Shown piece by piece: positions 31,760 through 40,663 of a DNA stretch of 50,872 nucleotides. How positions within the stretch are numbered: the stretch's first letter is position 1; each line of letters begins with the position of its first letter. The stretch lies in assembly GCA_016744065.1 (NCBI GenBank), contig JADGFA010000030.1, positions 1 to 50,872 on the forward strand. The letters run 5' to 3'. Below the pieces are notes generated by a model. The model saw nothing but the letters and a program-made list of their open reading frames with translations, searched no databases and was not told where the DNA came from. The position numbers were made by a program, and so were the translations under genes. Origin of the DNA: Gammaproteobacteria bacterium. GTDB lineage: Bacteria; Pseudomonadota; Gammaproteobacteria; SZUA-229.

Positions 31760-32521
31760 ATGAAAACTAAATTCAGCGCATTAATTACAATATTTACACT
31801 TACACTAGCTCCTATAGCGTCTCATGCGTTCATGTTTGATGATTTTCTATATGGAGAATTTGATCGAATGGACAGAGTTTCAAATGATTCCATGAGAGAA
31901 GTTATCAGACTGCACAGGCAGCAGATGAATCAAAAACAAAAGCAGTCTACCGCACAGCAATTAAATCAAAAAAAAGTACTATCACCTAGGATAAAACAAC
32001 TTCAGAATGAGGCGGGGAAAGCTTATTGGGCTAAGGACTGGGAAACACATTTAGAAATAGAAACACAGCTAGCCTCTGAAGGAGTTCCATCAGCATTTAC
32101 TTCACTGGGTACAATCTATGAAAGAGGCTTAGGAGTCAAAAGAGACATAAATACTTCATTCGAATATTACTATCAAGCGTACCTGCTTGGTCATAAACAA
32201 GCAAAAGCTAGTGTATTGAGAATTGCTGGACAGCTATCTAAAGAAGGCAATATTAAAGCTACTAAAATAATTGGCCTTGTGCATTTAAAAAATGCAGAGA
32301 ATGAAGCATTTCGCATCAGCAAAAATATTGTCAATGCGTTTTCTTATGGTTATTTAAGTGGAGAGTTGAAGCGTGCAATTGAGTATTTAACACAGGCATA
32401 TGACATGGGAAATATAGAGTCCGCAAAAATAATAGCTAGTATTTATAATTCAAAAGAAAAGTATCCTGACATGCATGACTCTAGTAAGTATCAGTCATGG
32501 ATGGAGAAAGTAAAAATATAA
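31760..32521 (+). CDS. exported Sel1-repeat protein
   Basis: A 253-residue protein with a signal peptide (FSALITIFTLTLAPIASHAF). Sel1/TPR-like helical repeats follow: SAFTSLGTIYERGLGVKRDI, then a NTSFEYYYQAYLLGHKQAKA repeat and AIEYLTQAYDMGNIESAKII. A Gln-rich segment (HRQQMNQKQKQS) lies before the repeats. Such proteins usually act in the periplasm as protein-binding scaffolds. No operon partner is close. Confidence 0.78.
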   Translation: MKTKFSALITIFTLTLAPIASHAFMFDDFLYGEFDRMDRVSNDSMREVIRLHRQQMNQKQKQSTAQQLNQKKVLSPRIKQLQNEAGKAYWAKDWETHLEIETQLASEGVPSAFTSLGTIYERGLGVKRDINTSFEYYYQAYLLGHKQAKASVLRIAGQLSKEGNIKATKIIGLVHLKNAENEAFRISKNIVNAFSYGYLSGELKRAIEYLTQAYDMGNIESAKIIASIYNSKEKYPDMHDSSKYQSWMEKVKI

Positions 32522-32824
32522 CAAGCCTAATATATATAGTATCAAAGTAACAAATGTTGAATGCCTGCTTTCATCAGCTTATCTACTATTCTGAATGACC
32601 GCTTCTGACATAGCGGAAGTAAAGCCAACAAATTCCAAATGGCTGTTTCCGTGCCTATCTACTCTTAGATAATATAAATTGTGTATGGTTTAGTTTTCGA
32701 CATTAGTAACTAAATAACCGGATAGATATTTTGAAAATACAGATGGAGCGCTACTATCTAGTTTTCGACTATATTTGTTCAGAACACTTTAAAATAAACT
32801 ACACAAAATCGACTCTATAGCTAT
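32522..32824. other. gene-free region
   Basis: No gene is supported. A hairpin CCGCT-N8-AGCGG lies near 32601-32618. The 11-mer TAGTTTTCGAC occurs twice (near 32691 and 32759). Meaning unknown. Confidence 0.3.
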
Positions 32825-33253
32825 CTAAAAAAATAAACTAGGTGAAATTTTATAACGTTCTGATAATGCTTTAATATGATTTTTATTCAAACTTCTCTCG
32901 CCAGAAAGAACACGTGACACCATAGATTTAGTACCAATTTCAGGTAAGTCTGCCATACTCAAATTATATTGATCCATTAAAAGCCGTAAGATGGCTAAAT
33001 CGGATGTCTGCCCAGTCGCATCAAGATCAAACTGTACCAATTCATCATTCTTGTTTTCATATTCATCAATAGAATGACTTAAAATACTAATAACCGAATT
33101 GAGTGGATCAATTAGATTATCTTCTGCTTCTTCTAGAAGCGCTTCAATTAAAACCAAAGCTTCATCATAATGCGATTCATCATTAATAGATAAATAAGGT
33201 GCTGCTACTGCTGCAAAATCTTTACATGCATTTTTAATTGCTTGAGCATTCAT
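32825..33253 (-). CDS. higA: HigA-type antitoxin
   Basis: A 142-residue XRE-type antitoxin. The C-terminal ~60 residues are the helix-turn-helix (LLMDQYNLSMADLPEIGTKS, then MVSRVLSGERSLNKNHIKAL and YKISPSLFF), typical of HigA. The N-terminal helical half contacts the toxin. It follows higB in the toxin-first order of hig operons with a 4-nt overlap. It should repress the operon through the palindromes at 33574-33618. Confidence 0.88.
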   Translation of the reverse strand: MNAQAIKNACKDFAAVAAPYLSINDESHYDEALVLIEALLEEAEDNLIDPLNSVISILSHSIDEYENKNDELVQFDLDATGQTSDLAILRLLMDQYNLSMADLPEIGTKSMVSRVLSGERSLNKNHIKALSERYKISPSLFF

Positions 33254-33564
33254 TTTAATTGACCTCTTTTATATCTTTGTGTGATCTTGTCGTATTCTGC
33301 ATGAGTTAATATGTGTTTAACATAAACTCGATTATTTAAAAATTGAATAAATGCAATTAATCTAAGATGATTTCCACCTACATCAATAATCCACCATTTA
33401 TCTTTGTATTTAAAATTATCAAGTGATGGGAATAACTTTCTCATATCGTCTGGGGTGTCAAAACTATTCTCTTTTAAGACCTTATATAGATCTAATAATG
33501 CCTGCCTTTGATTTGGGTGGCCCTTCGCTGCATCATTAAATGGACGCTTTGATATAACGTGCAT
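33250..33564 (-). CDS. higB: HigB-type mRNA interferase toxin
   Basis: A 104-residue RelE/HigB-superfamily toxin. The start is MHVISKRPFNDAAKGHPNQR, typical of HigB. The central KDKWWIIDVGGNHLRLIAFI carries the conserved basic core. The end KHILTHAEYDKITQRYKRG carries the conserved His and Lys/Arg. I take ATG 33564 (GGAGA upstream) over the 150-residue frame. It cuts translating mRNA in known members. It overlaps higA by 4 nt. Confidence 0.88.
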   Translation of the reverse strand: MHVISKRPFNDAAKGHPNQRQALLDLYKVLKENSFDTPDDMRKLFPSLDNFKYKDKWWIIDVGGNHLRLIAFIQFLNNRVYVKHILTHAEYDKITQRYKRGQLK

Positions 33565-33573
33565 ACAATCTCC

Positions 33574-33618
33574 GTTGACTATATGGCAACTATATTCATA
33601 TGTTGACTGTTTGTCAAC
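33574..33618 (-). promoter_or_regulatory. paired higBA operators
   Basis: GTTGAC-N5-GGCAAC at 33574-33590 and GTTGAC-N5-GTCAAC at 33602-33618 (extended to ATGTTGAC/GTCAACAT at 33600-33620) are near-identical 17-bp repeats 28 bp apart. They lie directly upstream of the higB ribosome binding site. HigA binding is inferred. Confidence 0.7.
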
Positions 33619-33655
33619 ATAATAGCACTGGTTCAGCATGGCTTTTACAAGCCTA

Positions 33656-33685
33656 TTGACACTAATAGATGTCAAGAATCTAAAT
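33656..33685 (+). promoter_or_regulatory. probable hipBA promoter region with palindrome
   Basis: TTGACA at 33656 could be a -35 box, with TAAATA at 33681 as a rough -10. The same bases form a palindrome TTGACA-N8-TGTCAA (33656-33675). It lies 120 nt before the hipB-like gene. It may also belong to the higBA operator set. Confidence 0.4.
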
Positions 33686-33795
33686 AATCGGTATGATGCC
33701 ATATATTAGTGTCATAAATGCATTGAAGTGCTATTATGTAACTCATATATGTCATAGGTAGAGAGCAATGACTAAATTACTTTTATAGGTAACCC

Positions 33796-34047
33796 ATGAA
33801 TCCATTTCTTGAACAAATTGGCACAAAGCTAAAGCTTAAACGTAAAGCCTCGCACTGGAATCAAGCAGAAGCAGGAAAGCGCTCAGGACTCTCGCGCAGA
33901 GAAGTATCAGAAATTGAAAATGGCATATTCAGAGGCAGTATTCTAAAAGTACAGAACTACGCCATGACATTAGGTTTCAGCTTATCGTTAGAAATTAAAC
34001 GACACCCAACACTATCAGAACTACCAGGCATGTTTGATGAAGATTAA
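33796..34047 (+). CDS. hipB: HipB-like antitoxin
   Basis: An 83-residue XRE-family antitoxin: IGTKLKLKRKASHWNQAEAG, then KRSGLSRREVSEIENG, and a C-terminal hydrophobic strand region MTLGFSLSLEIKRHPTL. It directly precedes a HipA kinase gene, which starts 14 nt before its stop. Together they form a type II toxin-antitoxin pair. It should repress its own promoter and bind the kinase. Confidence 0.85.
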   Translation: MNPFLEQIGTKLKLKRKASHWNQAEAGKRSGLSRREVSEIENGIFRGSILKVQNYAMTLGFSLSLEIKRHPTLSELPGMFDED

Positions 34048-35254
34048 TACAGATCAACGGATCTCACAGATAAAGATTAAAGTCTCCGGACAAGATGCAG
34101 GTATTTTGGATAAAAAAGCACAGTTTGAATTTACCTATCATTCTGATGCGCAAATACCGGTGGCCGTATCCATGCCATTAGAGCAACGATTTTATCAACA
34201 CGGTGCACTATTTCCGATATTTGAAATGAACATACCTGAAGGCTATATCCGCCATCGAATTACTGAAAGGCTGCGTAAACAAATTCAGGTAGATGAAATG
34301 TTATTTCTGGCATTACAAGGTAATGCAGGCATTGGCTGTATTACTTATGAAGCCCAGGGAATTGAACATGATGAAAGTGATTCAGAAAACCTATCTGAAA
34401 TACTGAACTGGTCAGGTGACAACAGTTTATTCGAAGAATTAATTGATAAATATTTATTACAAACAACCATTAGCGGTGTCCAACCCAAAGTGATGGTACC
34501 TGAAAAAAATGCCCCGTCTGAAAAGTCATCATTAGTATTACCTTCATTAATTGTTAAAAGTGGAGATGATGAGTTTCCTCAATTAGCGATTAATGAATAC
34601 ATATGTATGAGATTAGCTAAAGCATGCCAGATAGAAACACCCGAGTTCTGGTTATCTGATGATAAACAGCTATTCGTTATGCGGCGATTTGATTTAAAAC
34701 ATGATGGATCCTGTATTGCGATGGAGGACATGGCTGTATTACAAGGCAAAAGTACAGACCATAAATATCAGTCAAGCTACGAATCTATTAGTAAGGTAAT
34801 CGATGTATACTCATCCGATATTAGAGCTGATAAAGACATATTATTTAAAATGCTCATACATAGCAGTATGGTTGGGAATGGGGATGCCCACTTAAAGAAT
34901 TATGCCATGCTATATGATGACATAGATGATATTCGGTTAAGTCCATTGTATGATGTTGTTAATACACAATTATACAACCCGAATGATCACTTTGCTCTGG
35001 GATTAGGCAAGTCAAAGGAGTTCCCAGATCGACGTAGAATTGTTGATTTTGGTAAAGCAATAGGGCTTTTAAAATGTGAAGAGATAGTTGATGAGATGGC
35101 AGACAACATTAGAGATGAGCTTAATACACTACAAGAATATACTGATATTATGGAGTTAGAGATCAAAAAATCCATTCTCGATAACATTCACAGATCAACA
35201 ACACGCACAGCTATTAAAACTCGAATAGCTCGAAAATATACAAAACATAACTAA
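34034..35254 (+). CDS. hipA: HipA-like serine/threonine kinase toxin
   Basis: A 406-residue HipA-family kinase. The N-terminal subdomain contains IFEMNIPEGYIRHRITERL. The Gly-rich substrate loop is TISGVQPKVMV. The kinase core is GNGDAHLKNYAMLYDD (catalytic Asp and Asn) followed by LSPLYDVVNT (metal-binding Asp). All key residues are present, so it is probably active. Known members phosphorylate tRNA synthetases and cause dormancy. Length is normal for the family. The start overlaps hipB. Confidence 0.9.
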   Translation: MMKINTDQRISQIKIKVSGQDAGILDKKAQFEFTYHSDAQIPVAVSMPLEQRFYQHGALFPIFEMNIPEGYIRHRITERLRKQIQVDEMLFLALQGNAGIGCITYEAQGIEHDESDSENLSEILNWSGDNSLFEELIDKYLLQTTISGVQPKVMVPEKNAPSEKSSLVLPSLIVKSGDDEFPQLAINEYICMRLAKACQIETPEFWLSDDKQLFVMRRFDLKHDGSCIAMEDMAVLQGKSTDHKYQSSYESISKVIDVYSSDIRADKDILFKMLIHSSMVGNGDAHLKNYAMLYDDIDDIRLSPLYDVVNTQLYNPNDHFALGLGKSKEFPDRRRIVDFGKAIGLLKCEEIVDEMADNIRDELNTLQEYTDIMELEIKKSILDNIHRSTTRTAIKTRIARKYTKHN

Positions 35255-35270
35255 CTTTAGAAAAACAATT

Positions 35271-35777
35271 ATGAATGGACTCCAATTAAATAAAATACCG
35301 AATATTGTAAAATTATCACTATTTTTATGGGCTGCTATTGTAGTCTATTATATTTTAGATATTTACATCATCTACCCTATGACAGGACAAGTATATAATT
35401 TCATTTCACCATTTATTATTTTTGGTTTTATCGCTTTAGCTTTTGGATTATTAATGTATCCTTTCTCTTTCTTAATTATAAAAACATTAAAATCACTTAA
35501 AAATAGATTTAATATTCGATTAAAGTCACCTGTAATATTTATACTAAAAAACATTAAATCGTTTTTTCTACTTATACTTTCTTTCATTTTTACTCAACAA
35601 TCTAATGCTGATCATGATGAAATAAATATAGAATCAAATAATGACCTTAATATTGATCCATCAATTACTGATTATGGAAAGCCAACAAGTGTATCTAATC
35701 ATGACTGGAATTTACGAAAAACAGAAATAACCGAAGAATATGACATTGGCTATCAGCCATTTGATAAATCAAAGTAA
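35271..35777 (+). CDS. hypothetical membrane protein
   Basis: A 168-residue protein with two to three hydrophobic segments (~13-35, ~43-62 and ~90-105) and an acidic C-terminal tail after an S-N-A-like site. I do not recognise the family. It starts 16 nt after hipA and ends 17 nt from the convergent mating-pore operon. It could be an inner-membrane accessory of either neighbour. Confidence 0.5.
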   Translation: MNGLQLNKIPNIVKLSLFLWAAIVVYYILDIYIIYPMTGQVYNFISPFIIFGFIALAFGLLMYPFSFLIIKTLKSLKNRFNIRLKSPVIFILKNIKSFFLLILSFIFTQQSNADHDEINIESNNDLNIDPSITDYGKPTSVSNHDWNLRKTEITEEYDIGYQPFDKSK

Positions 35778-35794
35778 AGTTTTTCGATTTATAT

Positions 35795-37363
35795 TTATCC
35801 AGTCACCTTCTTCCTAGCTGAATTTGCAATTCCCCCACCTCTACGCAATGCTTGATTTCCAGCATGAGATGCCAACTGAGAACCAGCACCGGCTCCCATT
35901 CCAGCACCCATGGCAGAACTACCCATACCACCACCAATAGAACGTGCCAACCCAACACCTGCCCATGTAATCATTCCCATCCAAATTAATGGAGCTCCGA
36001 AAATAGTTATTAATCCAATAGACGTAAGAACGAGATTACCCATCGCATCAGTCCAGCCAGTATTACTTTTAATGGCATCGACCATTATATTATCAATCCA
36101 GAAACCTGCTGCCCAAATAACATGTATAAACTCCAGTGCAAAGTAGGTTGCCGATGCAATAAACACTGTCCGCATTTGATATGAAGTCATAACCGATATA
36201 ATCGGCATACAAAAAATAATAATCATTTGAACCAATGCTATAGCTATCGGACCAACCACTGTCGCTACGGCAGCTGCGCCACCACTTTTAAACACTTCTG
36301 AGATTAAAGCAAAAAATCCAACAGCATCATTGAATCTATCGCCTAGCGTATAATCTGTATCTAAATTTGAACTTGCTGTGAGATTTGTTTCTTCCTGTAA
36401 ATCAGAGCCTTCTACTTCAAGCACTCGCCTTAACATAAGATCTTCTCTATCTGATTGAGAGACCGCGCCATTAGTAACCACCTGATATCCCCAATTTAAC
36501 CAATCGTTACTTACATCAGCAGGGAGATCCGCTAACAATCGTTCACGTAATCCTGAAACACCATCAAACGCCGCCGTATTTCGCCACATTTCATCACAGT
36601 ACGGATAAACACCCGCCGCATATGCTGCATCAGATTCCCTTGTTACTGGATCACGTACCCATCCAATATTCGATTCAACTTGCATGAATAAAGAATCATA
36701 ATAGCCAGGTGTATTTAAAAGAAAATTTGACCCTAGCCAGGATAGATCATCCGCATCTAAATTCTGAACACGATTTTCCTGTGTTTTAGATAACGCAGGT
36801 TTATAACATATCTCATAAAAATCACGCGTATCTTGTCTTAATGTTGGGTCTTGTATTTTTGTAGAGTCCAATCTAAACGTCATAAAATTAAAATTATTTG
36901 TACAATCAATACTGGCAATACCCGCATTAGTTACTGCAGTCGACACATAAGTAAACACACCCCACCAAACAGGCATATAAACAGATGTCGCGCCTTGTGT
37001 AGCAAAAATAGCATCAAGATTTGACCCGGTATTATTACCCGGCAATGCATTAGGGATCGTCGCATTACAATCAAGCGTTTCATGTCTATACTGAACATCA
37101 TTAATTGTCATTGGCCAGAAACGTGCGGGCATGACAGCTAATATTAAAACAACCACCATTAATACCACGTCCATTTCTAAGCTTTTAATGGCATCTTTTG
37201 CTGAGGTATCACTATCTCTATAACTATTATAAAAATTCTTCCCAATAACAGCTATAAATGGAATAAACGCTAAGCCAGTACCTACCATAATATCCCACAA
37301 AGCACCGTACAAATGCCAGCCAAATAGAGCTGTATAAATTTCCGTTATACTATTAACAACCAT
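35795..37363 (-). CDS. traG: TraG-like mating-pore inner-membrane protein
   Basis: A 522-residue protein like TraG (N-terminal type) of GI-type conjugation systems. It has an N-terminal membrane segment, a large extracytoplasmic part with many Cys, and a cluster of membrane helices at ~375-490 (AAVATVVGPIAIALVQMIII, then VYFALEF-like segments). A Gly/Ala-rich tail follows (GGGMGSSAMGAGMGAGAG). It is the last gene of the operon. TraG-type proteins stabilise mating pairs and support pilus assembly. Confidence 0.85.
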   Translation of the reverse strand: MVVNSITEIYTALFGWHLYGALWDIMVGTGLAFIPFIAVIGKNFYNSYRDSDTSAKDAIKSLEMDVVLMVVVLILAVMPARFWPMTINDVQYRHETLDCNATIPNALPGNNTGSNLDAIFATQGATSVYMPVWWGVFTYVSTAVTNAGIASIDCTNNFNFMTFRLDSTKIQDPTLRQDTRDFYEICYKPALSKTQENRVQNLDADDLSWLGSNFLLNTPGYYDSLFMQVESNIGWVRDPVTRESDAAYAAGVYPYCDEMWRNTAAFDGVSGLRERLLADLPADVSNDWLNWGYQVVTNGAVSQSDREDLMLRRVLEVEGSDLQEETNLTASSNLDTDYTLGDRFNDAVGFFALISEVFKSGGAAAVATVVGPIAIALVQMIIIFCMPIISVMTSYQMRTVFIASATYFALEFIHVIWAAGFWIDNIMVDAIKSNTGWTDAMGNLVLTSIGLITIFGAPLIWMGMITWAGVGLARSIGGGMGSSAMGAGMGAGAGSQLASHAGNQALRRGGGIANSARKKVTG

Positions 37364-37366
37364 GTC

Positions 37367-37714
37367 TTAAAATCCTAATTGTTGAATAATAACGAGTTCA
37401 ATCAAAAGTAATATAATCGCGACATGCCATTGCTTCCCTTTTATCAATTCATAATCACTTTTTCGAATAACCTCATCTTCTTTATTTTTTGTAATCCAAT
37501 TTGCAAAGAGCGGCCATGAAAAAACAATCATAAAATAAAGAAAAATTCGAAACACAACCAGCCGATCCGTTAAGTTAAGTCCATCTTTAATTGAAATTAC
37601 GGTATTTGAATCTGCCGTAAAGTACATTAAAACTAATAATGAAAAAGCCATAATAATAAATAGTGATAAACTCATCATCATGGTTTTAAACCATCCCTGA
37701 TTTTTGAATTTCAT
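37367..37714 (-). CDS. small T4SS-linked membrane protein
   Basis: A 115-residue protein with three hydrophobic segments (~12-32, ~47-68 and ~95-113). It sits between the PFL_4711-family gene and traG, where GI-type operons usually carry a small membrane protein. It starts at a one-base overlap with the upstream gene and ends 3 nt before traG. Its role in the pore is unknown. Confidence 0.7.
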   Translation of the reverse strand: MKFKNQGWFKTMMMSLSLFIIMAFSLLVLMYFTADSNTVISIKDGLNLTDRLVVFRIFLYFMIVFSWPLFANWITKNKEDEVIRKSDYELIKGKQWHVAIILLLIELVIIQQLGF

Positions 37715-39072
37715 TAATTTGGTCGCCCAGCCTGGTCAACACCATCGCTTTGAATAAGGTTATCTTGTCTACCAGTTTGAGCACGTTGCTCACTACGAAT
37801 AAGCAACTTAGATAAAGTATTAGAAGATATGCGTTTTCGCATCTCCATTTCTTCAACCAACATATCTAGATCCTCATTTAGATCTTGTAATGCACGATCT
37901 AATTGTTTTTGAGCTTCCTCTGCATTGGCAATATTTGGCTCTTTACGTCCAGCGGTGATTATTCGTTTTAGAATATTGCCCTGTTCAAATGCACGTGTTA
38001 GAGCTATTTCACCTGCTAACCGAGTGATGGCCGCCGCACCAACACGGTCTTCCTGAAGTGCCTTTATAACAGGTAGGGTAATAACCAAACTAGGTGGCGC
38101 ACTAACAGCTTGAAGATTTTGCCATGTCGGATTTTCTAAACCATTAACGAGATCATTTAAATCATTCTCAATAGGCGTTATAAAGTTTTCATACTGTTTA
38201 ACTAAACCTACACCGGGAACACTCTCTGCTTTTGTACAGCCATCACAGATACGCCATTGCCAATCACCCACTACATCAACTGCATAATCCCCAGCCGACG
38301 TCGGATTATTCCAATATGACCACATAGGCTTACCATTTCCTTGTGCTGCAGGGACTACCGAATTATCTGTGACAGATCGACCCATCAGTGTGTTATAACC
38401 TGCAATAACAGTGTCTTTAACTGACTCTATCGGTTGTTGTCCCGCTCCTCCTTTTTGAGCTCCCCCCACCCAGGTGACACCACCATCACCAGGATCACTT
38501 GATTCAACATTTTCTTTGGCCTGAACAGCATCACCACCAGTAGACTGAATTTCTCGACGCCACGCATTTGATTTAGCTGTAGTTGTAAATTTTTCAAATG
38601 GAACAGGACCATCCCCAGTAATCATGTTGTTCATTTCTTCACAAGAGGTTTCAGCAAATTCAAAATCAGCTTTGCCCTGTAATATTCCAGACTGTAATAA
38701 ATCATAAAGCCCAGGATTTGCACGTTGAATTGCCATAGCAGGTAAGCCAGCAACAAAGCCTTGTGCTGCACTTAAAATATTACCCATCATGTTTCTAAAA
38801 CCATCTGTTAATCCATTTAACTGATTGGTTACCGTTATTTGAGGATCAAATGATCCACATGTCATATTGTTATTCCATTGAATGCCTGCACTTAATGTCA
38901 CAATATTGGGTGTCCCTGCCGGCGCACGTGCAATAGGTTCCGCACCACCAATATCGTAAATAAAAGCGGCATCAACACCGGGTGTATTACGGCCTGCTGC
39001 ATCCACTGTTGAATACAAACCTAAACCAATATTGGCGATACACATCACTAAAATAAAATTACTCTTTTTCAT
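37714..39072 (-). CDS. integrating conjugative element protein, PFL_4711 family (TraH-like)
   Basis: A 452-residue exported protein (signal FILVMCIANIGLGLYSTVDA) of the TIGR03755/PFL_4711 family. It has NNMTCGSFDPQITVTNQLNG, a central helical part and a C-terminal coiled coil (~380-430). The length is normal. I take ATG 39072, since AAAAGGG precedes it; the first in-frame ATG is 15 nt earlier. By position it plays the role of TraH in pilus assembly in the periplasm. Confidence 0.85.
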   Translation of the reverse strand: MKKSNFILVMCIANIGLGLYSTVDAAGRNTPGVDAAFIYDIGGAEPIARAPAGTPNIVTLSAGIQWNNNMTCGSFDPQITVTNQLNGLTDGFRNMMGNILSAAQGFVAGLPAMAIQRANPGLYDLLQSGILQGKADFEFAETSCEEMNNMITGDGPVPFEKFTTTAKSNAWRREIQSTGGDAVQAKENVESSDPGDGGVTWVGGAQKGGAGQQPIESVKDTVIAGYNTLMGRSVTDNSVVPAAQGNGKPMWSYWNNPTSAGDYAVDVVGDWQWRICDGCTKAESVPGVGLVKQYENFITPIENDLNDLVNGLENPTWQNLQAVSAPPSLVITLPVIKALQEDRVGAAAITRLAGEIALTRAFEQGNILKRIITAGRKEPNIANAEEAQKQLDRALQDLNEDLDMLVEEMEMRKRISSNTLSKLLIRSEQRAQTGRQDNLIQSDGVDQAGRPN

Positions 39073-39122
39073 AATCCCTTTTCTCATATATATACGTTCT
39101 AATAATTAAGCGATATTATTCA

Positions 39123-40223
39123 TTAACCTGAATGCCATACCAGGTTGGATCCTCTACGTTCACAACACTTATAAGGACGCCAAAAATTCCAAACATAACT
39201 TCCATCATCTGATTGCTCAGCTTCTGTCGGCTCACCTTGAGGCCAGGTCTTACAATTTTGTTGTTCATCGGGATATAACATTTGAAATAAACCCGTATCT
39301 GCATCATTATTTTCTAACGGCGGTGGTGGCCAGTATCCTGATACTTGTTTGCCACCCATAGGGACATATACATGAGGCTGCCCATCACGAGTGGTTACAT
39401 GTGCTGAACGAAATGCTGTTAGCACAGCGGATTTATAAGTATTTTGTTGGTAAAGAAATCCACCACGCGGATAATAACCACCATAATTATTCGAGAGTGT
39501 GGTTCTTAAATCGCTAAGGCCAAATCCTAATAAAGATTGTGGATACAACATTTCAGGAATATGCCAACGCCAGGCCAGCACATCCAGGTTAGAAATGAGG
39601 TATGGCATAAAAGCGGTTGTCGTCCCCTTACACATATAACCCGTACTATTCATTGCCATATATTGCGCAGCACCAGGACTCCCGTATGAATCGACAAGTT
39701 TAAATTTAATAGAACGGTAATCTTTACTCGCTCCCTTTCCCTCTGTTCCTTGACCGCCACCTATTGGCGTATCATTCGCATCACCTGTTATCATTCCAAT
39801 AAGGTCACGAACGATTCCAGACTCAGAGTCAGCTTGAATCGTTTTATTAATATCTTGAGATTCAGTCCAGGGCTCACCTTCAGCTCTATCGTAACTTTGT
39901 ATAACCAGGTCAGGAACATAGTTATATACTTTAACTGAAGTAGATGTACTACAACCAACAGGTGTACAGGTCATCCAGACACACGCACCAACAGGACTCC
40001 ATTTCATACAACTCATAGGATCTGCACTCAGTGTTGCACTAATGATTCCCGCACTATCAATAACCCCTGTATACGAACTTGGTTGTGCATCTGGGGATGT
40101 TTCAGGATTACCCTGAGAACTATTTAAAGTATTATTCGATATTTGGTCTAGTTGTTGCTGTGATGGTGCCGCTGCTTGAGCAGTACCCATCGTATACATC
40201 AAAATAAACAATAAGATTCTCAT
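39123..40223 (-). CDS. integrating conjugative element protein, PFL_4710 family (TraU-like)
   Basis: A 366-residue exported protein (signal ILLFILMYTMGTAQAAAP), TraU-like and of the TIGR03756 family. It is rich in Cys, as usual for TraU: MSCMKWSPVGACVWMTCTPV near residue 75, then YMCKGTTTAF and CKCCERR-like pairs near the end. It is expected to be disulfide-bonded in the periplasm and needed for pilus assembly. It overlaps the upstream gene by 4 nt. Confidence 0.87.
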   Translation of the reverse strand: MRILLFILMYTMGTAQAAAPSQQQLDQISNNTLNSSQGNPETSPDAQPSSYTGVIDSAGIISATLSADPMSCMKWSPVGACVWMTCTPVGCSTSTSVKVYNYVPDLVIQSYDRAEGEPWTESQDINKTIQADSESGIVRDLIGMITGDANDTPIGGGQGTEGKGASKDYRSIKFKLVDSYGSPGAAQYMAMNSTGYMCKGTTTAFMPYLISNLDVLAWRWHIPEMLYPQSLLGFGLSDLRTTLSNNYGGYYPRGGFLYQQNTYKSAVLTAFRSAHVTTRDGQPHVYVPMGGKQVSGYWPPPPLENNDADTGLFQMLYPDEQQNCKTWPQGEPTEAEQSDDGSYVWNFWRPYKCCERRGSNLVWHSG

Positions 40224-40663
40224 TGCACATTCCTTTTAGATTTTGTATATAAAATAAGTGCTTCATGAATATCCGTTACACCATAAATAACCTCTTTTTC
40301 ATTGAAAATAATGGCCGGTACTTTCTTAAGTGAATACTGTGCCGCCTTTGCAATATCAAAAGCTGCAGATTTTATTTCACTTGCAATCGCTGGCCACTGT
40401 TTACTATTCAGTAATATTGAAAATGCTTTCTTAGCCTCTGCTTCATTAGGCGGTAAATATTTTGAGATTCTTTTATCAATATGGCCAAGTTTGTCTATAT
40501 TGATAACCTTATACGTTGTCGACATAGGAAATTTGACATTTTTATTAATGAAATATTTGTCATTGCTAAACACAGTAATAGATTCGGGAAATATTATTTT
40601 TGAAGATGCCTGTGCTATAGAAGATAAAAACATCATGATCAAAAAAAGAGTCTTTCTATTCAT
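40220..40663 (-). CDS. integrating conjugative element protein, PFL_4709 family (TrbC/TraW-like)
   Basis: A 147-residue exported protein (signal TLFLIMMFLSSIAQASS) of the TIGR03757/DUF1525 type. It has a thioredoxin-like fold with VPAIIFNEKEVIYGVTDIHE near the end but no CxxC, so it is structural rather than redox-active. It overlaps both the ATPase gene and the TraU-like gene by 4 nt, showing tight coupling. It belongs to the periplasmic part of the mating pore. Confidence 0.82.
   Translation of the reverse strand: MNRKTLFLIMMFLSSIAQASSKIIFPESITVFSNDKYFINKNVKFPMSTTYKVINIDKLGHIDKRISKYLPPNEAEAKKAFSILLNSKQWPAIASEIKSAAFDIAKAAQYSLKKVPAIIFNEKEVIYGVTDIHEALILYTKSKRNVQ

Noticed and set aside
33565..33702. 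Longer HigB start at 33702
   Set aside because: HigB proteins start at the MHVISKRPF-type sequence, and the extension covers the operators.
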